Assembly: GCF_011392115.1 (NCBI RefSeq)
Contig: NZ_JAAJBT010000002.1
Span: 434,001 to 498,000, forward strand
Source of the DNA: Flavobacterium difficile
GTDB lineage: Bacteria > Bacteroidota > Bacteroidia > Flavobacteriales > Flavobacteriaceae
DNA length: 64,000 nt
Reading direction: 5' to 3'
This document shows, piece by piece, positions 34,419 to 42,541 of this stretch. The notes beneath the pieces were generated by a model. The model was not told where the DNA came from, searched no databases, and was given only the letters and a program-made list of their open reading frames with translations. Numbering within the stretch: the first letter of the stretch is position 1; the number at the start of each line of letters is the position of its first letter. Position numbers and translations under genes: made by a program.

Positions 34419-34449
34419 ACCGTAAGTATTTGTGCCAAAAACCGTAAAA
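34419..34449 (+). promoter_or_regulatory. LytTR-type direct-repeat site in the divergent promoter of the LytTR gene
   Basis: ACCGTAAG (34419) and ACCGTAAAA (34441), 22 bases apart, point towards the LytTR gene, with TAAATTGC 28 bases after the second half-site (34469). This suggests autoregulation. The site touches the start codon of the divergent response regulator and may repress it. Confidence 0.68.
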
Positions 34450-34494
34450 TTGTATGGGTAAATGGTGTTAAATTGCATCAAATTTAATTAAATC

Positions 34495-35196
34495 GTGCTA
34501 ATATCCTATATAATTATTGATGCAACTTCAACTTTAAACAAAGAAAGTGACAGATTTCTAGAGTTTGATGAGTTGTTATGTGTTGGAATCAGTACGAATT
34601 ATGACGATGCAATTGATTTAATTTTAGAAAAAAAACCGCAACTTATTTTTTTTCATTTCTCAAATGAAATCCCTTTGCATCTGCTTTTAAGTGTACAGCA
34701 GTATTTAGAAAAACTTCCTTATGTTGTGGCTATAAACGCCACGGAAGAATATGCATACAAAGCCTTAAAACAAGGTGTGATGGATTATGTATTGCTTCCA
34801 CAACTAAATTCAGAGTTGCGAAAATCTGTGTTGAAGTTTATCAAATATTACAAAGATACTTCTATGGAAAAACTGTGTATCAAATCTAATGGCGACTATC
34901 ATTTTATTCCTTTAGACGAAATTATTTATTTAAAAGCAGACAATAATACCACCGATTTTTATTTGCAATCAGGAAAAATTATATCCGGATTCAAAACCAT
35001 GAAATTTTTTGAAGGACAACTTCCGTTTTATTTTTTTAGAGTCCACAACAGCTACATCGTTAACATAAAATTTGTAACACGAATCAATTTAGGCAAGTTC
35101 GATTGCTTTTTATTCGATAATATGTACAAAATTCCTTTTTCTAGAACCTTCAGAGAAAATATTGATGCCATCATCAAAAGAATAGGAAAAATATAA
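34495..35196 (+). CDS. LytTR-family DNA-binding regulator with degenerate receiver
   Basis: A 233-residue protein. Residues 1-115 have the length and pattern of a receiver domain, but the phospho-acceptor Asp is replaced (IFFHFSNEIP, His54) and only one acid stands at the N-terminus (IIIDATS), so phosphorylation is unlikely. Residues about 128-230 are a LytTR DNA-binding domain (LDEIIYLKADNNTTDFYLQSGK...FFRVHNSYIVNIKFV). Start is GTG 34495. Direct repeats matching LytTR site geometry stand at its own promoter and at two others in the window. Related regulators control competence, virulence or bacteriocins; here defence control is inferred. Confidence 0.85.
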   Translation: MLISYIIIDATSTLNKESDRFLEFDELLCVGISTNYDDAIDLILEKKPQLIFFHFSNEIPLHLLLSVQQYLEKLPYVVAINATEEYAYKALKQGVMDYVLLPQLNSELRKSVLKFIKYYKDTSMEKLCIKSNGDYHFIPLDEIIYLKADNNTTDFYLQSGKIISGFKTMKFFEGQLPFYFFRVHNSYIVNIKFVTRINLGKFDCFLFDNMYKIPFSRTFRENIDAIIKRIGKI

Positions 35197-35221
35197 AATG
35201 TCATTCACATAAAATTTATAT

Positions 35222-35251
35222 ACAGTTACTTCTCTTGGTAGGTGAGTTACT
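35222..35251 (+). promoter_or_regulatory. Possible second type of LytTR direct repeat (ACAGTTACT)
   Basis: ACAGTTACT (35222) and TGAGTTACT (35243) are 21 bases apart, with a TATTTTAT about 27 bases after the second. The half-site is close to the general LytTR consensus. It lies between the LytTR gene and the small lipoprotein gene. Weaker than the three ACCGTAAA sites. Confidence 0.4.
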
Positions 35252-35347
35252 TACAACACTCCAAAAACATATTTTATGTGTTTTTTGTTTTTTAATTTTG
35301 ACAAACTAAAAAAAAACAAAACTTTGTTAAACTTAAAAAAAAATGTT

Positions 35348-35548
35348 ATGAAAAATTATACTCTTTTAGCTACAATTGCTCTTGCTTTCTTCCTAGTTTC
35401 TTGTACTGCAGACGAACCTCAATCTAATACAGAAACAACTACAAGAAGAACACAACAATTTGAAACTACAGATTTAAATTCAAGAGAAAGTGATTCAGTT
35501 GTTGTAACCCTTGCTGGTGATCCATTAAAGCCAAAAGGAAGAGATTAA
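35348..35548 (+). CDS. Small lipoprotein (66 residues) between LytTR and histidine kinase genes
   Basis: MKNYTLLATIALAFFLVSC is a lipoprotein signal peptide with the lipobox ending in Cys19, leaving a mature peptide of 48 residues that is Thr/Glu-rich in the middle and ends VVVTLAGDPLKPKGRD. The ATG at 35348 is chosen because the signal peptide starts there. No family recognised. Its position between a LytTR regulator and a TPR sensor kinase suggests it may be sensed by, or modulate, that kinase, as a hypothesis. Confidence 0.7.
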   Translation: MKNYTLLATIALAFFLVSCTADEPQSNTETTTRRTQQFETTDLNSRESDSVVVTLAGDPLKPKGRD

Positions 35549-35602
35549 TTTTTATTCAAGTTGTTTTCTTTTTTTTCATATTTTTGAATTAAAATAAAAT
35601 TT

Positions 35603-37612
35603 TTGAAAAATAAACTCTTATTCATTCTTATCAGCATCTCTATCTTTTCTTGTAAAAAAGGTAGAGATGTTGCTGTTATTGGAGATGATGTTTTTGAAAC
35701 TAAAAATTATTTAAAATTATCAAAAGATAATAAATTACTGTACTTAGATTCTGTTGAAAAAAAAGTGAACGATATTGAAGTTGATTCTATTCGAATGAAC
35801 AGATTCTTAAAATTATCTACAGAGTACTATTACTTAAAAGAAAATAAAAAATCATTCAAAATAACAAAAGCGGCATATGAAATTGCTAAGATGAGTAAAG
35901 ACTCTGTCAGTATGGGAAGGTCTTTATATTATATGGGTGATTGTTACGAAAATTTTCAAAAAGATAGCGCTTACTATTATTATAAAGAATCTGAAAAAGT
36001 TTTTCAATTGTTGGGTAATACGGATAGATTAGCCAAAGTGCATTATAACAAAGCCTATTTATTGTTTTATGAAGGCAATTACACAGAAAGTGAAATTGAG
36101 GTAATAAAAGCACTTAGCTTTTTAAGAAATGGCAACAATTTGGAATTGCTATACATGTGTTGTTCGTTACAAGGTTCTAACCATACAGAATTAGAAGAGT
36201 ACGATAAAGCTTTAGACTATTTTAATCAGGCTGCAACTGCTTTAAAAAGAATGGAACGACAAGGTTTCAATCTTGAAGAAACATTTAAATTTAATATTAT
36301 CAATACGATTGATATTTGTAATATTTATGATAAGAAAAAAGAATTTTCTAAATCTGCTAGTATCTTAAAAAATTTATTAACAGAAAATTTAAAAGCTAAA
36401 GATTTAAAACTTTACGAGGGCGTTAAGGGCAATTTAGCGTATTCATTAATGAAAAGTGGTAATTTAAAGGAAGCCAATGCTTATTTTAATTCTGTTATGA
36501 ATGCCGCTAAAAGTTCAGAAAATACTCAGAGTTATTTGTACAAAATTATCAATTATGGCGAATTTCTACTGTTAAAAAAAGATACGGTTAAGGCCAATTT
36601 ATTTTTTAATGAAGCCTTAGTGTTGTCTAAACAATTAAGAAGCGGAAATGAACAATTAAAAGCATTGAACTTTTTAGCCCTTACAAATCCCAAATATGCT
36701 TCATTTTATAAAAATGAATATGTTCGAATTAGCGATAGTATCGTAAAAAAACAACGTAAAAGTAGAGATAAATTTGCAAGAATTGAATTCGAAACTAGTA
36801 AGGTAGAAGATCAAAACAAAGTGCTTTCCTATAAAAATTTAGTCTTAGTTTTAGGAATTATAATGTCGGTTATTGTTTTTCTTTTAATTATTTATATTCG
36901 ACATCGAATGGCTTTAAAAAAGGAAGTGCTTTTATTAGAACAAAAAAACAAAGCCGATAAAGAATTGTTTAAACTTACAAACGATTTTCAGATTGAACTA
37001 GTTAACGCGAAACAAAACGAACAAAATCGAATTTCAAAAGAATTGCACGACGGAATCATGAATCAAATTTATGGAGTGCGACTAAACTTAGGTTTTTTAA
37101 ATGAATTTGACGATTTGGATGCTAAAGAAAAACGACTGGTTTTAGTGAAAGAATTACAAAAAATTGAATCGGAAATACGAACACTTTCACATGATTTGAG
37201 TTCAGAAAATAATTTTAATTCTACCGATTTTACTTTTTTACTTCAAAATTTAATTAGTTCCAACTCGGGTATAGGACCCACTACTTTTTATCTTGCTGTT
37301 AACGATAACGTCGATTGGTCGAAATTATCATCATTAGCAAAAATAAATATTTACAGAATTTTACAAGAGTTATTTTTAAATGTACATAAATATGCCAATG
37401 CAAAAAAATGTCTTTTAAACATTCATACCAATTCTAATAAACTCGAAGTGATAGTTAAAGATGACGGAATGGGTTTCGATACAACAAAAACTTCAGACGG
37501 AATTGGCTTAAAAAATATAAAAGAACGTTTAGAACTAATCAATGCATCTTTAGCAATAAATAGCCAATTGCATAAAGGTGCCGAGTTTCATATGATTATT
37601 CCTTTCGAATAA
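35603..37612 (+). CDS. TPR-domain sensor histidine kinase (HisKA_3 type)
   Basis: A 669-residue kinase. An N-terminal hydrophobic segment ending SIFSCKK may be a lipoprotein signal. Residues about 60-390 are TPR-like helical repeats facing the periplasm, a membrane helix lies at about 412-432, and the phospho-acceptor motif KELHDGIMNQIYG (His482) is of the HisKA_3 type that pairs with LuxR-type regulators. The ATPase domain has NVHKYANAK (N box) and DDGMGFD...GIGLKNIKERLE. Start is TTG at 35603; no ATG is close. The likely partner is the response regulator at 33740. Confidence 0.88.
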   Translation: MKNKLLFILISISIFSCKKGRDVAVIGDDVFETKNYLKLSKDNKLLYLDSVEKKVNDIEVDSIRMNRFLKLSTEYYYLKENKKSFKITKAAYEIAKMSKDSVSMGRSLYYMGDCYENFQKDSAYYYYKESEKVFQLLGNTDRLAKVHYNKAYLLFYEGNYTESEIEVIKALSFLRNGNNLELLYMCCSLQGSNHTELEEYDKALDYFNQAATALKRMERQGFNLEETFKFNIINTIDICNIYDKKKEFSKSASILKNLLTENLKAKDLKLYEGVKGNLAYSLMKSGNLKEANAYFNSVMNAAKSSENTQSYLYKIINYGEFLLLKKDTVKANLFFNEALVLSKQLRSGNEQLKALNFLALTNPKYASFYKNEYVRISDSIVKKQRKSRDKFARIEFETSKVEDQNKVLSYKNLVLVLGIIMSVIVFLLIIYIRHRMALKKEVLLLEQKNKADKELFKLTNDFQIELVNAKQNEQNRISKELHDGIMNQIYGVRLNLGFLNEFDDLDAKEKRLVLVKELQKIESEIRTLSHDLSSENNFNSTDFTFLLQNLISSNSGIGPTTFYLAVNDNVDWSKLSSLAKINIYRILQELFLNVHKYANAKKCLLNIHTNSNKLEVIVKDDGMGFDTTKTSDGIGLKNIKERLELINASLAINSQLHKGAEFHMIIPFE

Positions 37613-37674
37613 ATTTTAATTGGCTAATTTTTCTTTTTATTTAGTTCTTCTTACAATTTGGATTACGTAAAATT

Positions 37675-37693
37675 ACCTGTAATTTAAACAGGT
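37675..37693. promoter_or_regulatory. Inverted repeat ACCTGT-N7-ACAGGT before the six-helix membrane gene
   Basis: A perfect 6-base inverted repeat (37675-37680 and 37688-37693) centred 28 bases upstream of the G of a TAGATTTG -7 element (37705-37712). It is probably an operator for the gene at 37800. Confidence 0.5.
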
Positions 37694-37799
37694 TTAATTG
37701 CGTATAGATTTGTGCTTTTAATTGTATATCTTTGATTTGTAATGTTTTAACTTTTTTCTTTTAAAGAAATGTCTTTTTAATTCACCTAAATAAAATAAA

Positions 37800-38612
37800 A
37801 TGAAAACCACTACTGAAAACAGAGATAATTTCACTAATGGAGAGGAAAATAGAGTAATTTCCTATCATAAAATTAGAAGAGCGGTGGGAATAATTGGCAT
37901 GTTGTTGCCTTTTGGACTTTGGTCAATGAATGCCCTAATTAATGAATCTGAGATTTTAAACCATTCTTTTTGGATTACTTTTGAAAAACCTTACTTACCT
38001 GATGAAAATTTAAAAGACTCCATTAGTCACTTTTATTATACTGCGGTTGGCGAATTATTTACAGGTGCTTTGTGTGCAGTTTCGTTATTCTTATTTTGTT
38101 ATCGCGGCTATTCTAAACCCAAGTCTGGAAAATATTGTAAGATTCCAGGCGACAGTTTTATGACGAATTTTGCTGGTTTGATGGCGTTGTTAGTAGTGAT
38201 CTTCCCAACAAGTTCAAAACAAATAAATGATAATTTTAGAGTTTTCGTAGCAAGCGAAACTACCGGCTACATTCATTATTTAGCTGCGGCCTTATTTTTT
38301 ATAACCCTTTCTGTAATTTCATTTGTCAACTTCAGAAGAACAAAACATCCAGAAGATTTTGGTAAAATGAAATCGCATAACATCTATAGAAATTGTGCAT
38401 TAATTATGATGTCGTGCATGATTGTGCTTATTATTATTTTTATTTTAGAAAAAACTACCAGTACCACAACATTTTGGGCAGAAAAGTATAACGTTACGTA
38501 TTGGTTAGAAACCATTATGCTACTGGCATTCGGAATTTCTTGGGTAGTAAAAGGCGAAATAGACCAACGCGTTTTAAACAAAAATATTTTTGGAAATGGA
38601 ATTGAAAAATAA
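37800..38612 (+). CDS. Six-helix membrane protein of unknown function
   Basis: A 270-residue protein with a soluble N-terminus of about 25 residues and hydrophobic helices at about 28-48, 83-103, 121-139, 161-180, 198-218 and 235-253. A short cysteine-containing loop (KSGKYCKIPGDSFMTN) follows helix two. No family motif recognised. It ends 60 bases before the gasdermin-like gene; the two may be cotranscribed. Confidence 0.65.
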   Translation: MKTTTENRDNFTNGEENRVISYHKIRRAVGIIGMLLPFGLWSMNALINESEILNHSFWITFEKPYLPDENLKDSISHFYYTAVGELFTGALCAVSLFLFCYRGYSKPKSGKYCKIPGDSFMTNFAGLMALLVVIFPTSSKQINDNFRVFVASETTGYIHYLAAALFFITLSVISFVNFRRTKHPEDFGKMKSHNIYRNCALIMMSCMIVLIIIFILEKTTSTTTFWAEKYNVTYWLETIMLLAFGISWVVKGEIDQRVLNKNIFGNGIEK

Positions 38613-38672
38613 ATAACACCCGTAAGCTGAAAAGGGATAAAAGAGTAAGCAGTAAAAATTAAAATTAAAACC

Positions 38673-39374
38673 ATGAATTTAACAAGTAGCTTAAGAAAAT
38701 CTGGATACGACTTAATTGAAAGTCCAGTTAGAAATCAGAAGTTAACACAACTTTGGTTGAAAAAAGATTTTGATAAAATTCAATTATTTTACGATCAGTT
38801 AGCACATGCTTTCGAAAGTGATGTAAAGATAAATATAGTAACTAATGAGGCGTTGTCTGTAAATTCTGAAATTAAAAATGAGTTTAATTTTAATATAGGA
38901 ATCACCACTTTAGATACCGTTCTAAAATCTATAGGATTGGCAAATTTAAATATAGCAACAGAAATAAAGAAAGGAAAAAAAGTAACCATCAGTTATGACA
39001 ATTCTATTACGAAAGAAATTGAAATAGGTACTTTAAATAACTTTTTATCATCTGCAGATTTTTTACATCCGAATGAATCATTATTAAAAAGTTTGAATAA
39101 AAATGATGTCATTATAGTAACCGGTGTATTATATGCAAAAAATTTAAACGTTGAAATTGAAACCGATTTTAAAATATCTTCAAGTTTAAAAGCCCAATTT
39201 GAAGAAGTTGCTGAAGGTAAAATCGATTTTAACTTTGAAGCAACTAACAAAATCAAAATGACCGCACAAACCGGTGATTATTATCCAATTGCAGTTAAGG
39301 CCAATAGATTAGATTTTGATCATGGGGTATACAAAAACCAGAAATTAGTTACCGATTCAAGAAATTTCTTTTAA
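38673..39374 (+). CDS. Gasdermin-like (bGSDM) candidate pore-forming protein
   Basis: A 233-residue soluble protein without signal peptide. Several features follow the order seen in bacterial gasdermins: an opening LRKSGYDLIESP like the SGYxVxxxP start, a middle GITTLDTVLKSIGLANLNI segment, KKVTISYDNSITKEIEIGTLNNFL, then DVIIVTGVLYAKNLNVE and a final IKMTAQTGDYYPIAVKANRLDFDHGVY strand pair followed by a short tail of about 15 residues that could be the autoinhibitory peptide. The size also fits. Against this, there is no N-terminal cysteine for palmitoylation and no protease gene next door. If real, it would be a cell-death effector. Recognised by pattern memory only; a structure prediction would settle it. 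Confidence 0.5.
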   Translation: MNLTSSLRKSGYDLIESPVRNQKLTQLWLKKDFDKIQLFYDQLAHAFESDVKINIVTNEALSVNSEIKNEFNFNIGITTLDTVLKSIGLANLNIATEIKKGKKVTISYDNSITKEIEIGTLNNFLSSADFLHPNESLLKSLNKNDVIIVTGVLYAKNLNVEIETDFKISSSLKAQFEEVAEGKIDFNFEATNKIKMTAQTGDYYPIAVKANRLDFDHGVYKNQKLVTDSRNFF

Positions 39375-39560
39375 TTTGAAAACAGTAATTGTTATCTAGT
39401 AACTTTTCAGAAAAAAAACGGATAGAAAGTTATGTTAGTAATTAAATGCACTTCGATAATCAGTAATCAGAAAAATTATCTAAATTCGAAAACTAAAAAA
39501 TTGGTTTTTCTACATGATACGACCAGTTATATTAATTACTATTAACTCAAATAAAATTAC

Positions 39561-40298
39561 ATGAAATTTTTAAAGAAAAATTGGTTGGTTATCGTAGTCA
39601 TGATTTTGTTATTTTCCGTTGAACCTGCATTTGCTGGTCCTGGTGGTTACATAGCAAAAGGACTTTTTAAATCTTTTTGGGGAAAATTGCTTTTAGGTAT
39701 AGTAACAGTTATTTTATTGCCTTTCATTTTGTATGTATATTTTACCGAGAAAATTGCCATTTATAAAAATAAGAAACTCTTAGAGAAGTTAAGTTTAAAA
39801 AATAAAAATTTCAATTGGTTGCAGTTAGAAAAAGAATTTACTCATATTATTAAACGAGTGTATATAGCTTGGGAAAACGAGAACATGTCTGAAGTTAAAG
39901 AGTATGTAAACCATTGGTATTGGCAAAATCAGCAAATCGTAAATTTAGACTATTGGAAAAACCACAACCTCCATAATGTTTCTAAATTGAGAAAAATAAC
40001 CAAAATTAATCCTTTGTATTTAGAGTTTTCAACTGATGAAACATTAAATGGAACTAGAATTGCAATTTCTTTAGATGTTGAAGTAGAAGATTATTTAGTA
40101 GATAAAGCTACCAACAATGTTGTGGAAGGAAAAAAGGGATTTCAGGATGTTGATTATGTTTGGTTTTTCGAATTTACAAATGGCAAATGGCTTTTAGATG
40201 ATATTAAAGAAGGAACCACTTCATTAGGAATTGCAAAGTTAGATAATGTAATTCCAGATAATATAGAACAACTTCTAACTAAAGCAGTAGTAAGATAA
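39561..40298 (+). CDS. Membrane-anchored Tim44-like domain protein
   Basis: A 245-residue protein with a signal-like helix (about 7-25, ending PAFAGPGGY), a second hydrophobic helix at about 42-60 and a C-terminal NTF2/Tim44-like domain (about 85-225) with the pattern FTHIIKRVYIAWENENMSEVKEYVNHWYW and the final WFFEFTNGKWLLDDI. Function in bacteria unknown. A strong terminator follows the stop, closing the block that contains the gasdermin-like gene; a 186-base AT-rich gap precedes it. Confidence 0.75.
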   Translation: MKFLKKNWLVIVVMILLFSVEPAFAGPGGYIAKGLFKSFWGKLLLGIVTVILLPFILYVYFTEKIAIYKNKKLLEKLSLKNKNFNWLQLEKEFTHIIKRVYIAWENENMSEVKEYVNHWYWQNQQIVNLDYWKNHNLHNVSKLRKITKINPLYLEFSTDETLNGTRIAISLDVEVEDYLVDKATNNVVEGKKGFQDVDYVWFFEFTNGKWLLDDIKEGTTSLGIAKLDNVIPDNIEQLLTKAVVR

Positions 40299-40315
40299 TT
40301 TTTAAAGTTAAAATT

Positions 40316-40351
40316 AACCCTTCAAAAGTTGAATCTTTTGAAGGGTTTTTT
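40316..40351 (+). terminator. Rho-independent terminator after the Tim44-like gene
   Basis: Perfect 13-bp stem AACCCTTCAAAAG (40316-40328) / CTTTTGAAGGGTT (40335-40347), loop TTGAAT, then a T-run. The remaining bases up to 40560 are AT-rich with nothing recognised. Confidence 0.93.
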
Positions 40352-40568
40352 GTATAATCATAGAGCACCTAATCTTGAAAAGATTCCCTTTTTTAAGGAT
40401 TTTGAATGATTGGTTTTTTAGTGTGAGCGGTTTTTCTACTTAACAAACACCATTAAAATAGTATAAAATCTTATGATGTAATTTTATATAATTTAATTAG
40501 TGATTTCAAAATAATTAAATAATTTTAAAAAGTATATAAGTTTTCAAATCATTGGCAGGATTTGTGTA

Positions 40569-40594
40569 AAATGTAAACAAATTTGTTTACATTT
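40569..40594. promoter_or_regulatory. 26-bp perfect palindrome overlapping the antitoxin promoter
   Basis: The left arm AAATGTAAACAAA is mirrored exactly. The right arm contains a -7 element TACATTTG (40588-40595) and ends five bases before the ATG. It is most likely the operator for autoregulation by the antitoxin encoded just downstream. If that -7 is used, the transcript starts at the start codon and is leaderless. Confidence 0.75.
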
Positions 40595-40599
40595 GTGCT

Positions 40600-41088
40600 A
40601 TGAATATCTATTTAGAAAAATATAAAGGGATTCACCCAGGTATTATTTTGGATCGCGAATTTAAAAAAAGAGCGCTGCAACAGCGTACTTTTGCTCTGTC
40701 TATAGGAGAACATCCACAAACACTTAATGCAATAACCAAGGGTAAGCGTAAATTAAATACCGCATTAGCACTTAAGATTGAAGAAAGGCTTGGTTTAGAA
40801 GAAGGTACCTTAGCAATACTTCAAACCTATTTTGAAATAAATGAAGAAAAGCATAAAAGAGGAGGCAGTACACCTAATTTATCTTTATTACGAAAATCAT
40901 TATTTTGGGATACCGATATAACTATGATAGACTGGGATAAGCATTATAAAGCTGTTATCAGAAGAATTTTTGAACGTGGAAATGAAACTGAAAAACAAGA
41001 ACTAATTCATTTTTATGGTGCTGATAAAATAAACATTGCGCTTACTACGTCAACAGGAAAACCATATACTATCTATAAAAATAAATAG
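40600..41088 (+). CDS. XRE-type antitoxin of an AbiEii-like toxin-antitoxin pair
   Basis: A 162-residue protein with an N-terminal helix-turn-helix of the HigA/XRE type (GIHPGIILDREFKKRALQQRTFALSIGEHPQTLNAITKGKRKL, about 10-53) and a C-terminal helical extension (about 95-160) that fits antitoxins paired with nucleotidyltransferase toxins. It is preceded by a large palindromic operator and followed after four bases by a toxin gene, which is broken. The frame itself is intact. Confidence 0.8.
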   Translation: MNIYLEKYKGIHPGIILDREFKKRALQQRTFALSIGEHPQTLNAITKGKRKLNTALALKIEERLGLEEGTLAILQTYFEINEEKHKRGGSTPNLSLLRKSLFWDTDITMIDWDKHYKAVIRRIFERGNETEKQELIHFYGADKINIALTTSTGKPYTIYKNK

Positions 41089-41092
41089 AATA

Positions 41093-41745
41093 ATGCTTCA
41101 CTACAAAACCGTAAATGATTTATTAAAAGAAGGCTTATTTCAATTAATGGCAGCTTAAGAGTTTAAAACTTTAGATTAGTTGGAGGTACTTCATTGAGTT
41201 TACAAATTGGACATAGAGAATCGATAGATATAGACCTTTTTAGTGATGTGGATTATGGTGAAATTGATTTTGAAGCTATTGAAAAGTATTTAGAAAGCAA
41301 TTTCAAATATTTAGACCATCTTTCAAATAGTATTCCAGGAATGGGTAAATCCTATTTAGTAGGGGAGGATAAAGACAATACCTTAAAGTTAGATATCTTT
41401 TACACAGATAAATTCATTCAACCTTATTGTTTAGAAGATACTATTAGAATGGCTACGATTGAAGAAATCATTGCTATGAAGTTAGATGTAGTTCAAAGAG
41501 GTGGTCGCAAAAAAGATTTTTGGGATTTACATGAACTATTTGAAAATTATAGTTTAACCCAAATGTTAGAGTTACATGAACAAAGATATCCATACTCTCA
41601 TGATAGAGATTTGATTATTCAAAACTTTACTGATTTTAGTTTAGCTGATGATGAATTCAATCCTATTTGTTTCAAAGGCAAATATTGGGAATTCATTAAA
41701 GAAGACATTGAAGAAATTATTGTGAAATTTAAAAGCAATAATTAA
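41093..41745 (+). pseudogene. AbiEii/AbiGii-type nucleotidyltransferase toxin, disrupted
   Basis: The reading starts MLHYKTVNDLLKEGLFQLMAA, meets a TAA where an aspartate/glutamate-type codon is expected, continues EFKTL, and loses one base in the ACTTTAGATTAG stretch. Beyond the shift the frame resumes RLVGGTSLSLQIGHRESIDIDLFSD, the nucleotidyltransferase GG(T/S)S...DxD core, and runs intact to 41745 with IATIEE.IAMKLDVVQRGGRKKDFWDLHEL-type family sequence. Two lesions near the start make it unlikely to be toxic, while the antitoxin is whole. Confidence 0.8.
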
Positions 41746-41789
41746 GTTTTATAGCGCTCAAATTTTAAAAAATGTGCTAATAATAAAAA

Positions 41790-41815
41790 ACACCCAATTT
41801 TACATAACTGGGTGT
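41790..41815 (-). terminator. Terminator of the tmRNA gene
   Basis: Stem ACACCCA (41790-41796) / TGGGTGT (41809-41815) with an A-run to its left on the plus strand, that is a U-run after the hairpin for minus-strand transcription. A second small hairpin ACTGA-AAA-TCAGT (41842-41854) lies between it and the tmRNA end. Confidence 0.7.
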
Positions 41816-41862
41816 AAAATCGGGTGTAAATTTTGTAAAACACTGAAAATCAGTATTTATTG

Positions 41863-42260
41863 TGGAGTCGGAGAGAATCGAACTCTCGTCCAAACAAGCC
41901 ATCAAAGAGCTTTCTACATGTTTAGTTTTTGTTTGAATTTTCGACAACCAGCCCGGCCAAAAACAGCCACTAATTGCTTAACTTTATTACTGTCAGAATG
42001 GATTTAAAGTTTTACCATTCCTAGGTTTATTTTTACCATTCCTCTTAATCAACCGCCATAAACCAAGGCTTTTGAGAGAAATCCAGCTTCCCAACCTTGT
42101 TGGGACTTGGCATTATCGTACTATAATTCGGATTATGCAGCTAAAGCGTAAGTATTTTCGCCGTTTATAAAGTGTGTATTATTGATATTTACGAGCCAAA
42201 AATACAATGCTCGACATGCTTACTTTTCAGTGCCACTTGCTGTCAAAACCAGTCGACCCC
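41863..42260 (-). ncRNA. ssrA: tmRNA (SsrA)
   Basis: A 398-nt RNA on the minus strand. The 5' end reads GGGGTCGACTGGTTTTGACAG, and the 3' end forms the T arm GAGAGTTCGATTCTC followed by CGACTCCA with encoded CCA, together giving the tRNA-like domain. The tag reading frame ends GENTYALAA before a UAA (tag codons 42162 down to 42136). tmRNA frees stalled ribosomes and marks the nascent peptide for proteolysis. Upstream, a perfect hairpin TTTGGAAA-ATAAC-TTTCCAAA (42268-42288) lies in the precursor leader, with a -7 element TATCTTTG (42304-42297). Confidence 0.95.
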
Positions 42261-42541
42261 ATTTTTATTTGGAAAATAACTTTCCAAATAGGATGCCAAA
42301 GATACTAAATTTACTAATATTTAAAAGTAATTGAAGGATTTTTAAATTTAAAAAAGTAATTATTTATTATTCGTTAAATGAAGAATTTTTCTAAACAATA
42401 GTGTTAAAAAAATAGTATAAAATTATTCAAAAACTTAAAAAAATATAAAATATGTTTTTTTTCTTTTAGGGCGTTTAGAAACCCTTTTCTAAGTACTATT
42501 TTTATTTCGAATTTGTTATATTTGTAACCACTTCAAAAAAA

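Noticed and set aside
37800..38612. Assigning the six-helix protein as the gasdermin-activating factor
   Set aside because: It has no protease motif; adjacency alone does not support such a role.
41790..41862. ssrA 3'-end attachment site
   Set aside because: No second copy of the ssrA 3' end was seen in the window, and no integrase is adjacent.
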